In this document: positions 25,944 through 33,545 of the stretch, piece after piece | Numbering within the stretch: the stretch's first letter is position 1 | Layout: every line of letters starts with the position of its first letter | NCBI RefSeq assembly: GCF_040412425.1 | Contig: NC_089792.1 | Location: 18,154,090-18,218,089, forward strand | DNA length: 64,000 bases | Direction of reading: 5' to 3' | From: Macrobrachium rosenbergii | Taxonomy: Eukaryota; Arthropoda; Malacostraca; Decapoda; Palaemonidae | Notes under the pieces: model-generated | Databases searched by the model: none | What the model was told of the DNA's origin: nothing | The model's input: the letters and a program-made list of their open reading frames with translations, nothing else | Program-made: the position numbers and the translations under genes

Positions 25944-26269
25944 AGCGGTCCCGGTTCTGACGGGGTTCCGTTCTTAATGCCGTCGTAACCCAAAATCGTC
26001 GTAAACCGGAAAATCATTGAAAATCGTCAAAAATCATAAGAAAACCTTACTTTTAATGCTCAGGGTGCATTGAAAACGATGTAAACTGCATTATTATTGA
26101 GTTTTACATCAAAAACCTTCAAATTATGATTATTCTGCCGTTTTGGGCCATATTTCTTCTGTCGGATCGGCGACGGCGTGTCGTAACGAACATGTGTCGT
26201 AAGCCGGAAATAATTTCTGATGAATATATTTGAAAAGCGTCGTAACCTCGAACGTCGTAAACCGACTGA

Positions 26270-26355
<86 letters not shown>

Positions 26356-27568
26356 ATGTGTAAACTAATATGCTCATGTACACATGTACATAGGAATTTA
26401 TAAGAGCCTATTATTGCAAGTGTGCATGTTTATGAAGGAGTACCAAATTATACATCTGCAGACATGTTTATTATATTACTCTATCAAAATATTACATAAA
26501 AAAAACGGATACGGCGTGAATCTGTTTACACCAATGCCCCGCGGTAGGAAATCTTGCCACACTAAAATTTTTTGTTCATGTCTACTTTCAAAATAATGTT
26601 ACAGTGTTCTTAATTGTATAATTCAAGATGTTCCTCCTAAGAGCACTGCATTCAACCATATTTATTTGTAAAAGGCATATAGTGAGAAATGAGAAAGAGA
26701 CTTACATTTTTTTACACAGTGGTGATACTACTGATCTGACCTCTTCATTCACTATGGTTTAAAACAACAATGGGCTTACATTTGAAGTCCTATGAGAATA
26801 TGGTTGTCAGCAACAAGATTAGACATGCTTGTTAATATCCTAGTATTTTGTATAAACTTGTTTAAACTTGTTGGCAGGATTTCCTACCACTGGGCATCAA
26901 TGGGTTAAGTAGGATTGTAGGATTAGTATATGACTGGATTAAAGAACCCCAAACTGAGGGATGCATATCAACTGTAGTTGGGTTATACGTCTGGAAGAAG
27001 TTTGACAACAGCAAATGACAGCCATGTTTTTTTTTCGGAGTCATTTTGGTTGGACTATAGTAAGGCAACAACCGTACTTTACAAGATACATAATCCATCA
27101 ACAAAAGAGAGCAGTTCACCAGAAAACAGTACAAAATAAAAACAGAAGAACCAGGTAAGCACCAAGATATTGGTATTGTTCTTAGACATTTTTTCAAATA
27201 TTCAAGTTAGTTCTGGTAACATCCACTTAAAAACATGATTTATTTTCATATTTGTGTTCTCATTGTATATGTAAAAAAATTTTCTAGCCGGTCTAGTTAG
27301 ATATATCTATCATATACAATCAAAAGCAATAATTTGGATGTGATAAATTATATAAGCTCAAAATTATCTTTTACTTAAGGTACTTTGTCAGAAATACTGC
27401 AGTAGAACTTGGGATTCTAAAGGTCTTATATAGCCTACAGTACCTCAAAATATGAATAAAACCTAAACACTGTTCATGACATTCTCCATACACTCTTTAA
27501 CTCAGATTACTCACCAACAAAACAATATGGAAAGTCATAAGGACCCAAGTCACACACTGGTTAGCCAT
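9795..27568 (-). CDS. Multi-exon gene for an unrecognised multi-pass membrane protein (5' part, at least 6 exons)
   Basis: Six exons with GT donors and AG acceptors join with consistent phase: 27,568-27,515, 20,870-20,755, 17,012-16,829, 11,715-11,557, 10,387-10,283 and 10,016-9,795 (about 280 codons). The product starts with a hydrophobic, signal-like [18 protein letters not shown], then a polar segment with an N-glycosylation site (NVTS), then several hydrophobic stretches ([59 protein letters not shown]). This suggests an extracellular or lumenal amino terminus and four or more membrane spans. No stop codon is reached, so the gene continues left of 9,795, beyond or around the DIRS insertion. 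Introns of 266 to 6,644 bp hold LINE, MITE, SINE-like and gag remnants. I do not recognise the family and assign no function. The phase agreement over five junctions makes the gene itself secure. Confidence 0.85.
10283..10387 (-). CDS. Membrane-protein gene, exon 5
   Basis: 105 bp, phase 0 to 0, 35 codons, [20 protein letters not shown] to FLTARI. Acceptor TTTTCAG, donor GTAAGT. It is separated from exon 6 by a compact 266-bp intron, the only intron here without a recognisable repeat. The mixed polar-hydrophobic pattern suggests a loop followed by the start of a membrane helix. Confidence 0.85.
10620..11190 (+). pseudogene. LINE RT fragment in intron 5 of the membrane gene
   Basis: Plus-strand conceptual translation over several frames shows [13 protein letters not shown] (motif 4 of non-LTR RT; near 10,765-10,805), LIAYGDDAI (10,850-10,880, the YADD catalytic block as YGDD) and [23 protein letters not shown] sequence near 10,950-11,000. 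It resembles fragment B at 1.64-2.19 kb in motif wording. Stops and shifts show it is dead, and it lies opposite in orientation to the host gene. Its end nearly abuts the MITE at 11,202. Confidence 0.65.
11202..11500. mobile_element. pogo/Tigger-like MITE, copy 1 (299 bp)
   Basis: Ends are CAGGCAGTCCCCGGTTAACG and, in reverse complement, CAGGCAGTCCCTGGTTATCA, with TA on both outer sides. TA target duplication and CAG-starting TIRs are typical of the Tc1/mariner-pogo group. The interior has repeated GATAACCGAAAATCGG- and CGAAAATCGGCA-like units and no coding potential. It shares ends and interior with 22,490-22,720. Confidence 0.8.
11557..11715 (-). CDS. Membrane-protein gene, exon 4
   Basis: 159 bp, phase 0 to 0, 53 codons from [20 protein letters not shown] to [10 protein letters not shown]. 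Acceptor TTACAG, donor GTAAGA. It holds two hydrophobic stretches ([13 protein letters not shown] and [14 protein letters not shown]) separated by [16 protein letters not shown], consistent with two membrane spans joined by a short loop. Confidence 0.85.
11716..12479. other. Intron 4 sequence, no feature
   Basis: AT-rich intronic sequence with homopolymer runs. No coding or repeat signature was recognised. Confidence 0.5.
12480..12880 (-). pseudogene. LINE ORF2 carboxy-terminal fragment
   Basis: Minus-strand frame 12,768-12,571 has [19 protein letters not shown] and ends [18 protein letters not shown], followed in another frame by FALGLY-type sequence. AAxLWNSLPxxVFP is the conserved carboxy end of jockey/CR1-type LINE ORF2 proteins. 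Upstream, [11 protein letters not shown] extends the similarity to about 12,870. Only the 3' end remains, the usual result of incomplete reverse transcription. Confidence 0.65.
12881..15365. other. Intron 4 sequence, unassigned
   Basis: No gene supported on either strand. The only internal structure noticed is an approximately 34-bp direct repeat (AGACAGCAAAATAAATATTGGG and AGACAGAAAGATAAATACTGGG types) near 14,970 and 15,050. Its wording suggests old transposon sequence, but no protein motif was identified. Confidence 0.4.
15366..15437. repeat. (GA)n microsatellite
   Basis: About 36 uninterrupted GA units, preceded by a short interrupted (GT)n stretch. Intronic. Confidence 0.98.
15438..16828. 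other. Intron 4 sequence, no feature
   Basis: No coding, RNA or transposon signature recognised. The reverse-strand frame near 16,300-16,650 is open but has no splice or family support. Confidence 0.4.
16829..17012 (-). CDS. Membrane-protein gene, exon 3
   Basis: 184 bp, phase 2 to 0. Its first G completes a Trp codon with the previous exon (TG|G), then 61 codons follow, [20 protein letters not shown] to SRKISSTTM. Acceptor TTTGCAG, donor GTAAGT. An acidic, charged first half is followed by a clear membrane segment [12 protein letters not shown] and a positively charged flank KLCSRK, which by the positive-inside rule would face the cytosol. Confidence 0.87.
17013..18205. other. Intron 3 sequence, no feature
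   Basis: AT-rich intron with a poly-A run near 17,990. Frames of up to 70 codons occur on both strands, but none has splice or motif support. Confidence 0.45.
18206..19190. mobile_element. TIR element of unassigned superfamily, non-autonomous (about 0.98 kb)
   Basis: The left end reads TTACCATATATGGCGGCATA then TAAGGCGACC. The right end in reverse complement reads TTATCGTATATGCCGGCGTA then TAAGATGACC. About 30 bp match with few differences. The interior carries a second, duplicated motif (ATCGACACT...AAACAAAACAACTGTAAT at about 18,385 and 18,460). No transposase is present and no convincing target duplication could be read, so the superfamily is left open. Confidence 0.6.
19191..20754. other. 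Intron 3 sequence, no feature
   Basis: AT-rich, no recognisable genes or repeats. Short open frames at 19,141-19,434 and 20,121-20,387 lack any family motif. Confidence 0.45.
20755..20870 (-). CDS. Membrane-protein gene, exon 2
   Basis: 116 bp, phase 0 to 2: 38 codons plus two bases, [20 protein letters not shown] to TSYRYDD. Acceptor TTTTTTCAG, donor GTGAGT. Two N-x-S/T sites (NVS, NVT) fit an extracellular or lumenal segment directly after the signal-like exon 1. Confidence 0.87.
20871..22489. other. Intron 2 sequence, weakly retroelement-like
   Basis: The 21,400-22,350 part is richer in GC than its surroundings and has open minus-strand frames of 63-94 codons, one with a Cys-rich start ([15 protein letters not shown]). 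They suggest old retroelement sequence, but no diagnostic motif was seen, so no element is called. Confidence 0.35.
22490..22720. mobile_element. pogo/Tigger-like MITE, copy 2 (231 bp)
   Basis: Ends CAGGCAGTCCCCGGTTAACG and, in reverse complement, CAGGCAGTCCCCGGTTATTG, with TA on each side. It is about 70 bp shorter than copy 1 at 11,202, mainly through loss of repeated GATAACCGAAAATC-type interior. Its ends agree better with each other than those of copy 1. Confidence 0.82.
22998..23150 (+). repeat. SINE-like repeat, 3' part, diverged copy
   Basis: Shares GTGGGAATGG-type purine-rich sequence, GGTGCAGCTAGGGCCT, ACACTGCAAA(G/C)A(A/C)CCTT and a final GTACACT-like segment with the longer copy at 39,367-39,688, in the same orientation. 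The 5' half is missing. Confidence 0.55.
23625..25480 (-). pseudogene. Orphan DIRS-like gag remnant in intron 1
   Basis: On the minus strand near 25,360-25,290 a frame reads [20 protein letters not shown], that is C-x2-C-x4-C-x5-C-x2-C, followed by [14 protein letters not shown]. The same spacing starts the Gag of the DIRS copies at 31.9 and 53.9 kb. Downstream come a Ser/Pro-rich linker, [20 protein letters not shown] (25,170-25,110) and a 168-codon Ser/Pro-rich frame (24,131-23,625). Several frameshifts separate these parts, and no RT, RNase H or recombinase follows. A related LTR-type gag cannot be excluded. Confidence 0.55.
25899..25941. repeat. (TA)n microsatellite, left of MITE
   Basis: About 21 TA units ending at the MITE start. 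Confidence 0.97.
25942..26272. mobile_element. pogo-like MITE nested in a (TA)n array (331 bp)
   Basis: Ends CAAGCGGTCCCGGTTCTGAC and, in reverse complement, CAGTCAGTCGGTTTACGACG. TA dinucleotide arrays lie directly on both sides (25,899-25,941 and 26,273-26,348). The interior contains many CGTCGTAA and AAAATCGTC repeats and no coding frame. Confidence 0.7.
26273..26348. repeat. (TA)n microsatellite, right of MITE
   Basis: About 38 TA units starting at the MITE end and passing into TGTGTATGTG. Confidence 0.97.
26529..26904. mobile_element. TTAA-type (piggyBac-like) MITE (376 bp)
   Basis: Near the left end ACCAATGCCCCGCGGTAGGA is matched in reverse complement at the right end by CATTGATGCCCAGTGGTAGG, both continuing AAATC(T/C)TGCCA. 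The right flank is TTAA, the left flank TTTA. A TTAA target with a CCC-like start is the piggyBac pattern. No coding sequence inside. Confidence 0.6.
26905..27514. other. Intron 1 sequence, no feature
   Basis: AT-rich; the 111-codon minus-strand frame at 27,197-26,862 runs into the MITE end and has no family support. Confidence 0.45.
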
Positions 27569-27604
27569 TTTTCATGTGGTGCTGCTGCTACTGTACTCCA
27601 GTGC
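27515..27604 (-). CDS. Membrane-protein gene, exon 1 (start codon and 5' UTR)
   Basis: An acceptor (TTCTAG) precedes the exon, so at least one further non-coding 5' exon exists upstream. The start ATG is at 27,568-27,566; 18 codons ([18 protein letters not shown]) run phase 0 to the donor GTGAGT. An earlier ATG five bases upstream opens a four-codon frame (ATGAAAAATGGCTAA) that overlaps the main start. I chose the second ATG because only its frame fits exon 2 and gives a hydrophobic signal-like start. Confidence 0.8.
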
Positions 27605-28379
27605 CTAGAAGACAAAACAAATATGAAAACACCATGGCTCTGAATACAAAGTAAACATAAAGTAAAGGTTTCAGGAATACTTCATCTTTAATGTAATGTC
27701 CTTCTCTGCTTTACAAATACAAATCTAGTTAATAAATGCCAAAATTAAGTGAAATTACTTATGTCCCATAAAGACAATTCTCTTGTTTTTGTGTGTCTTC
27801 ATGCCAAGAGCAGAAACTGTGGCCCTGAACAGGTACACTGAAATTAAATTAATGAAGGGGTGTCTAGCAATGGCTGACATCTCATTCAATGTAGATGTCC
27901 ATTGCATCACATGTCAGATGCCCTTCCCCAAGGGGAGATTGGAAGACTTGAGAGAAAGTCCAAAAATGTTAATAATGGAATTTTTGTGAAATTCTTTTTG
28001 TCTATGCACATTACAACACCCACATTACCCAAGATAAAAAAAATTACTGAATAGTACTTAAAAGGCAGTGGAATGCACCTGGAAGGCAGATGTGTACTAC
28101 TTGGAGCCAGCTTCACTAATTTCCTAAAGGGTGATACATAAAATAGGAACTGAAGCAGTGTCTGTCATTGTTTGGATTACAGGATTATGACAAAGTAAAC
28201 TGACAAAAGCAGTAATTTATGGCCTGTTCTTTGAAGGAAAACTTTTAACTTTATCCAGATAGTTTTTTAAATTCCTAGGGGAGCAATACACTGAACCAAT
28301 AGTTTTAAGTTATACCAATCACTACACATGATAATCAACTGATTGCTGATGATAAAATTTAATTGTAAAAATATGACAT
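27605..28379. other. 5' intron of the membrane gene, no feature
   Basis: No promoter or coding feature could be placed. The transcription start lies beyond an unseen upstream exon. Confidence 0.4.
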
Positions 28380-28654
28380 TTTTATAATAAAATACAGTTT
28401 TATATATACTTACCCAGTAATTACTTAGCTAAGAGTTTCTAACTTGTCAGCAGCTTCAATTTTGAAATTCGCAGTTATGATAGTCTTTTGTTTATGTAGG
28501 TGACTAACCCTGCCCACTTTTGGGGTGAGAGAGAGAAACAACTAAGCCAAGAGCTTCACTTTCTTTCTGCCAGCTTAACAGCAACACAGAGTTAAGAAAG
28601 CAGCTTGATTTTGGTTTTTGACTTGAGATTCTTACCTTTTGGTAATGTATCTTC

Positions 28655-28805
28655 AGCTGGGTAGCCTTCGGATTTGTATTGTTTAACTGACATGTATTTT
28701 TTTTTCCTGATTTTGACCATTGTTCTCATAGGAGATTTACTTTTTTTTTTACTCTGTTAGCTAGTAACTATGTCAGACTCTAGCGCATTGAGTATTAGGT
28801 AAGTA
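28655..28805. repeat. DIRS no. 2 inverted repeat, left arm
   Basis: About 150 bp, matched in reverse complement at 31,995-32,150 with few differences. Confidence 0.88.
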
Positions 28806-29269
28806 TATTTAAACATTAATAGTGATAATGAAATGAGAACAGAGTAAATAGGCTTAGCATTTAAACAATTCTTGTTGTTTCTTACCTGATGAGAGAGCTG
28901 CGCAGGAAAATACGGCCTCCGGTTGGCACTAATCTCAACTGAGTAGTGGCGTGGCAGTATAGCCAGGGTCGCCCCTACTGGAGTGAGTGACTTTGTAGCG
29001 GAGGAGTACTCCGATCACTAACGAAGTATGAAGTAAACTTTGCAACGAAGGAAATCTCTGATCATTATCAAAGCCAACAATAATATGCCCCTGCCCAGGG
29101 TGCAGTACAATAAAAAACAAAACCAGAGAAATAGTCACCTACACCACAAATAAAAAGCACCCTACACAGAAAAAACTGGTGGGCACTCTAGGTGCCTTGT
29201 ACCCTCCAGGCTCCCCAAGAACTCAACACCTTGTCAAGGTGAAGAGACAGAAAAGGCAGAAGTGTTGCT

Positions 29270-29830
29270 TCCTATGTTCCCTTCCCGAACACTACGCCAG
29301 CCACAGACAATAGTCCAATTGTACTGCAGTCTTCGTAAGTCGTGTCCACACCTCGCAAATAATGCATAGCAAAAACAGACCTACATTTCCAGACTGTAGT
29401 CTGTAAGATCAAAGCGAGTGAAAGATTGTGTTTAAAAACAACTGATGTAGCCACTGCTCTCATGTCGTGCGCTCAAACTTTTAGCACAGGCAGAACATTC
29501 TCTCCAATTTGAGCATGCGCTTCGAGAACCAGGTCTCTTATAAAAAATATAGAGCGTTTTTAGACATGGGCCTGGAAGGGTCCTTAACTGAACACAAAAG
29601 ATTCCTTGCTGAGCCTCTAATCTTCTCTGTCCTCTTGATGTAATATTTAAGAGCTCTTACTGGGCACAGACTTCTCTCCTCTTCCTCTGGACCCAGGATG
29701 TTCAATAACCCTTTAATAGCAAAAGAACGAGGCCACGGTTGTGAAGGATTCTCGTTTTTTACTAAGAAGCCAAGGGTAAGGGAACAGACAGTGTCACCCT
29801 GAGAGAGAAGGTCCTTTGCTGACTTCTTAT
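29270..29830 (-). pseudogene. DIRS no. 2 tyrosine recombinase, carboxy-terminal part only
   Basis: The frame 29,888-29,538 holds TVCSLTLGFLVKNENPSQPW, then ILGPEEEERSLCPVRALKYY and PSRPMSKNALYFL, near-identical in order to the recombinase of DIRS no. 3. After a short break, AHDMRAVATS (29,470-29,445) carries the His-x-x-Arg pair and FAMHYLRG (about 29,360) the expected nucleophilic Tyr. The carboxy-terminal catalytic half is thus chemically complete, unlike DIRS no. 1. The first catalytic Arg region lies in the deleted part. Stops near 29,535 and 29,460 separate the pieces. Confidence 0.8.
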
Positions 29831-31028
29831 GAAGGTGAAAAGCCACTTCTTCTACTGTTGCTTGCGGGAAAAGATGCATACTATCCAAGGGTGAGAAGAG
29901 AAGAGCCGATTTATGTGAAGGAGTGACACCCTTACATACAAACGAAATTCAGAGTTCCCTCTTTTTTAAAATTCCCATAGCATAAAGGGAAGATATCTCC
30001 AAAGAACCATCTCTGACTGCTTTATCGGCGCAGGAGAGAACACTCCTCCAATCATCAGCAGCAATATTCTCTGACTGCTTTATTGGCGCAGGAGAGAACA
30101 CTCCTCCAATCAGCAGAATATCCTGAGGAAGATCCAAATCTCTGATCTTCTTTGACAAGGCCTCTATGGACCAATCCAGAAAACTAAAAATTTCAAACAC
30201 TTTGAACATTTTCTTGAGTAAATGGTCAATCTCCAACACAGAGAACACAGTCTTTGCTGAAGCAAAAGCCGACCTACGGGCTGAATCAACGAGACCAGAC
30301 AAGTCCCCCTGAGAGGAGGCAGCCACTCCCAAGGAGGGAGCCTCTCTGGTCACATATGAACCTATGTCTCCTGGCCGAACGACAGGAAGGCGGAATACTA
30401 AAGCATGCCTTGCCCTGGCGTCTTTTCTCCGAAAGCCAGTTGTCCACTTCTCCCACAGCCTTCTTAGACAAAGAAGGTAAAACCACTTTATGAAGTCTAG
30501 ACAAATCCCCAGGTAGTCACTCATCATAAATGAGGAAGCTGGAGAAGAAGGGGCTGCCGGAGCAATGAAATCTGGAAAATTATCCAGTAAATAATTCAGT
30601 AAGGAAGCATAAGCCGATGGGGTGGAGTCCTGTCCTAAATCTTCCTCTTCCGACGAGACCGGGGACAATGAAGGATCTTCAAGCACTACTGAGGAAGAAG
30701 TCGACTTCTTAAGAATACCCAAAACATTGTCTAGGTGCTTCTGCAGCGGTACCAAGGAAGGGTCCAAACTGGGAGTTGATGATGCAGAAGTCAAATGAGG
30801 AGGCGAAGAAAACGGGTGTTTCAATGAAGAAGTCAGGAATACAGGAGCGGGCACCAAACAATCCGGGCGCTCAACAATGGGAGAGTGAGTTGGCACCAAA
30901 GGGTTCTCGGGTGCCAAGCGGTGTGTGTGTGTGTGCACTATTGGGCACTTCTCTTCTGGGCGCTCAGCTAATAGTGAATGCTCGGTCACTACTGGGCGCT
31001 CAGCTGTCATTGGGAGCTCGGCTGCCAA
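29830..31028 (-). pseudogene. DIRS no. 2 gag, carboxy-terminal two thirds
   Basis: A 359-codon frame (31,028-29,949) with repeated AERP/VERP-type units (AERPVVTEHSLLAERPEEK), a Pro/Ser-rich middle and WRSVLSCADKAVRDGSLEIS, which aligns with IRDAAMELSS in DIRS no. 1. A stop at 29,949 follows, yet gag-like sequence goes on (CKGVTPSHKSALLFSP, LFPQATVEEVAFHLHKKSAK) to about 29,820, where it passes into recombinase sequence. A 58-bp tandem duplication at 30,011-30,115 is read in two frames. The exact role of DIRS Gag is unproven; RNA binding and particle formation are assumed. Confidence 0.7.
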
Positions 31029-31445
31029 AGCGCGCTCCTTGATCCCAGATGCGTGCTCGAAAGATAACCATGAACTATCATGAGTAGGTTCCCAGTTGGC
31101 TGAAGAACTAGTACATTTGCTGGGAGCTACTGGCTGAGAAAAACGTTCAGGACTGTCTCATTTGCTGCTTGACGGCTGCGGACTACCAGACCGTTCCCCG
31201 ACCCTCTTGCTGTACAAGTGAGGGGATTGGTACCCGAGAGGTGCGTGCTTTTTCAATGGACGAAATTTGTCTGAGATTCTCTACTGGCGCCCATGAGAAG
31301 GGCTAGAATCCCCAGAACTAGGCGAGAGATGATGCACACTAGGCATGCCTTTCCAGCGGCTGTCTTTTGTCGACACCTGGGATGACACAGGTGCGACTGA
31401 GGGGGCAACCACCTGTGGCCAGACCCCACCGACCTCCCTTGGGTC

Positions 31446-31988
31446 TCAAGTATGCCTCCCCCCAGGACTGAGGGAGTATGGCAGTGACCTTTGCCTAGGA
31501 GTTTCGGTGGGACGGATAGCCACCTCCTCCACAAACACATCACTTAAACACTTTGCACTTAATTTGTCCACAAGGACATGCATCAAATCACCCAACTGTG
31601 CCGCTATATTAGCATGAAAATCAAACTTCTTATCAAATTCTGACTCAAGACTGGAGTAGTGATCTGGGTTGGGAGTGAGGGAACTAAGAGCGGAGATTGG
31701 TGGTGGAGGAGGAGGGCTGAAAGTGGGAGGAATCAATTTAGCAGAAGGGAGAGAAGGAATATTAACCTCACTAGATTCCTGAGTCACGTCTAGAGTTGGT
31801 AATTTAACCTCAGTTCTAGCAGCTGCTTTTCTCTTACGATCCCTTTCTAACTTGGATAGGTGGGAAGCTAAAGTCTTCCATTTTCTTTTGTACCATTCAC
31901 AGCATTTCTTACAAGTCAGGTCAATTGAACAAATTTGTTTTCTGCATGTCATACATAAAGTGTGTGAATTGTAACAAACCTTGGTCAT
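31446..31988 (-). pseudogene. DIRS no. 2 gag, amino-terminal part
   Basis: A 180-codon frame starts MTKVCYNSHTLCMTCRKQIC and contains CMTCRKQICSIDLTCKKC, a C-x2-C-x4-C-x5-C-x2-C motif likely to bind zinc, then HLSKLERDRKRKAAAR (basic), a Pro-rich linker and LMHVLVDKLSAK. The order equals DIRS no. 3 (LDKLERDRKRKVAAR, VKVLVDKMSAS). The frame is intact from the start codon but ends at a stop before the 31,028-29,949 frame, so Gag is split in this copy. Confidence 0.8.
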
Positions 31989-31994
31989 GCGAGT

Positions 31995-32150
31995 ATTGCA
32001 GCCTCTACTGCAATACCTAATACCAGATGCGCATAGTTACTAGCTAACAGAGTAAAAAAAAAAAAGTGAATCTCCTATGAGAAGCCAAAATCAGGAAAAA
32101 ACAATATATGTCAGTTAAACAATACAAATCCGAAGGCTACCTAGCCGAAA
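31995..32150. repeat. DIRS no. 2 inverted repeat, right arm
   Basis: Reverse complement of 28,655-28,805. Similarity ends after GGCTACCTAGCCGAAAATAT, about 40 bp before the foldback element. Confidence 0.88.
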
Positions 32151-32189
32151 ATATATCACCATGGTTACCATGGATTCACACTAAAGATC

Positions 32190-33545
32190 CCGGTATTTCT
32201 AAGCAACAGCTCCGCGAGGACTATTACCATGCGAATTGATTTTTCCTATTCTTTTAGTATTGCTGATGAAGAAGGTGGTGTTGTTTATTGTCGGTCAACC
32301 ATTATTAAACTCAAATCTACCCAACATAGTTGGGGGCCCTTTGGGAACATGGGGGTTTTGGACAGCCATCTTGTTATGGAATGGTTCCACGCATCTGCAT
32401 GTCATCAGGAAGCCATATGTTTAACCCTTAGTGGACAGATTGAGCTTGAGTGTGAAGTAAAACAGGTTTGGGGAGGTGGACGGATTGTGCTTCAGTGTGA
32501 AGCAGAATTACGCACCACTGTTATGGTAATTATGATTTGAAATGAAGGTGCCAATACTTCTATATGCTATAAGTTCACTAATGGCAACTTTTACACAGAC
32601 ATGAAGGTTAGGCCAGTATCAGTAATGCTTGTGACTTCAAGGGGGGAAGGGACTGCATCTCTCTCTCTCACACGAGTCTTTTTGTAAATTTGCTTGTAAA
32701 TATACGAAGGGGTTGCTGTTGTTTTTTGTTTTTGTCTTGTATGATATATAGTATGTCGGTTGTAAATGTAATTTTACAAAGAAAATTGCAAGTAAATATT
32801 AGAAAAAGCATGTATAAGTAAAAAAAAAGTTACTGCATCTTCCTTCTCGTAAATTTACGTGAATTTTTTAAAACAAATATGCAAACAATTTGTTACTGCT
32901 TTTATTTCTTATCTGTTTTGATATTGTGTGAGCAGTAGTGATAATTTTACAAAATGCAACAAACTTATCTATTAGAAAAAACATATATTAGCTGGTAAAA
33001 TTTACGATTGTCTTGTAAATGAGGCCCCACAAGGGTTTGTAAATAGTCATTTTCAACTTCTCGTGGAAGGTAGGGAAAATTTTTTAGAAAATTTTTATTT
33101 GTACAGGGTGAATGTACGCGTCATTCTCTTTCCACTGATGTGATTTTTTTTTTTTTGTCGACCTCAAAGTTTCCCCGGTCTGGGGTGCTGCACATTGATA
33201 AATTATGCCATCCCTTACGGGTTACGAAGGGATTGGCTAAGGAAACCTATTATAAAAGGAAGTAACGTACCCTAACCTAAACTAACCTAGCAGGCAGTGT
33301 TACTTAGTCGGGGGCAAACACCCCCGGGTGAAGGAAACTCCACTTCTTACCAAAAGCTTCCTTAGCCTGCAACACTGTGCATGCACGATAGCATTCCAGG
33401 ATGGCCAACGTACAACTTCTGAGGTTAATTACAGTCGACCGACAAAAAATAACGGTAAATTCTTAATAAACCACCAAAATGCAATAGGAAATATCAATTT
33501 CAATATCAATGCCCGATGCGGAGCTCTTACTTAGTTCTAGACATA
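32190..33545. mobile_element. Foldback element X (long TIRs, about 1.35 kb)
   Basis: The left arm (32,190-32,310: TTCTAAGCAACAGCTCCGCG, GATTTTTCCTATTCTTTTAG, TTTATTGTCGGTCAACCATT) is matched in reverse complement at 33,415-33,545 (AACTAAGTAAGAGCTCCGCA, GATATTTCCTATTGCATTTT, TTTTTTGTCGGTCGACTGTA). Arms of about 115 bp, diverged. The interior is AT-rich without a transposase frame. Belongs with elements Y, Y' and Z at 45.8-47.5 kb. Confidence 0.65.

Larger units (their letters stand above)
28380..32155 (-). mobile_element. DIRS1-like retrotransposon no. 2, internally deleted
   Basis: The left end repeats the DIRS no. 1 terminal wording (TTTTTATAATAAAAT...ACTTACC). Inverted repeats pair 28,655-28,805 with 31,995-32,150 (TAGCCTTCGGATTTGTATTG, AGGAGATT(T/C)ACTTTTT, TCTGTTAGCTAGTAACTATG). 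On the minus strand gag (31,988-29,830) runs straight into the carboxy-terminal recombinase (29,810-29,270). RT, RNase H and the recombinase amino terminus are absent. At 3.8 kb it is about 2.6 kb shorter than no. 1. The right ITR is cut at about 32,150, near a foldback element. A deletion derivative that could move only with help from an intact relative. Confidence 0.85.

Noticed and set aside
33270..33300. CCCTAACCTAAACTAACCTA resembles arthropod telomere repeat (CCTAA)n
   Set aside because: Only about four irregular units in an interstitial position; short AACCTA runs are frequent in such genomes.
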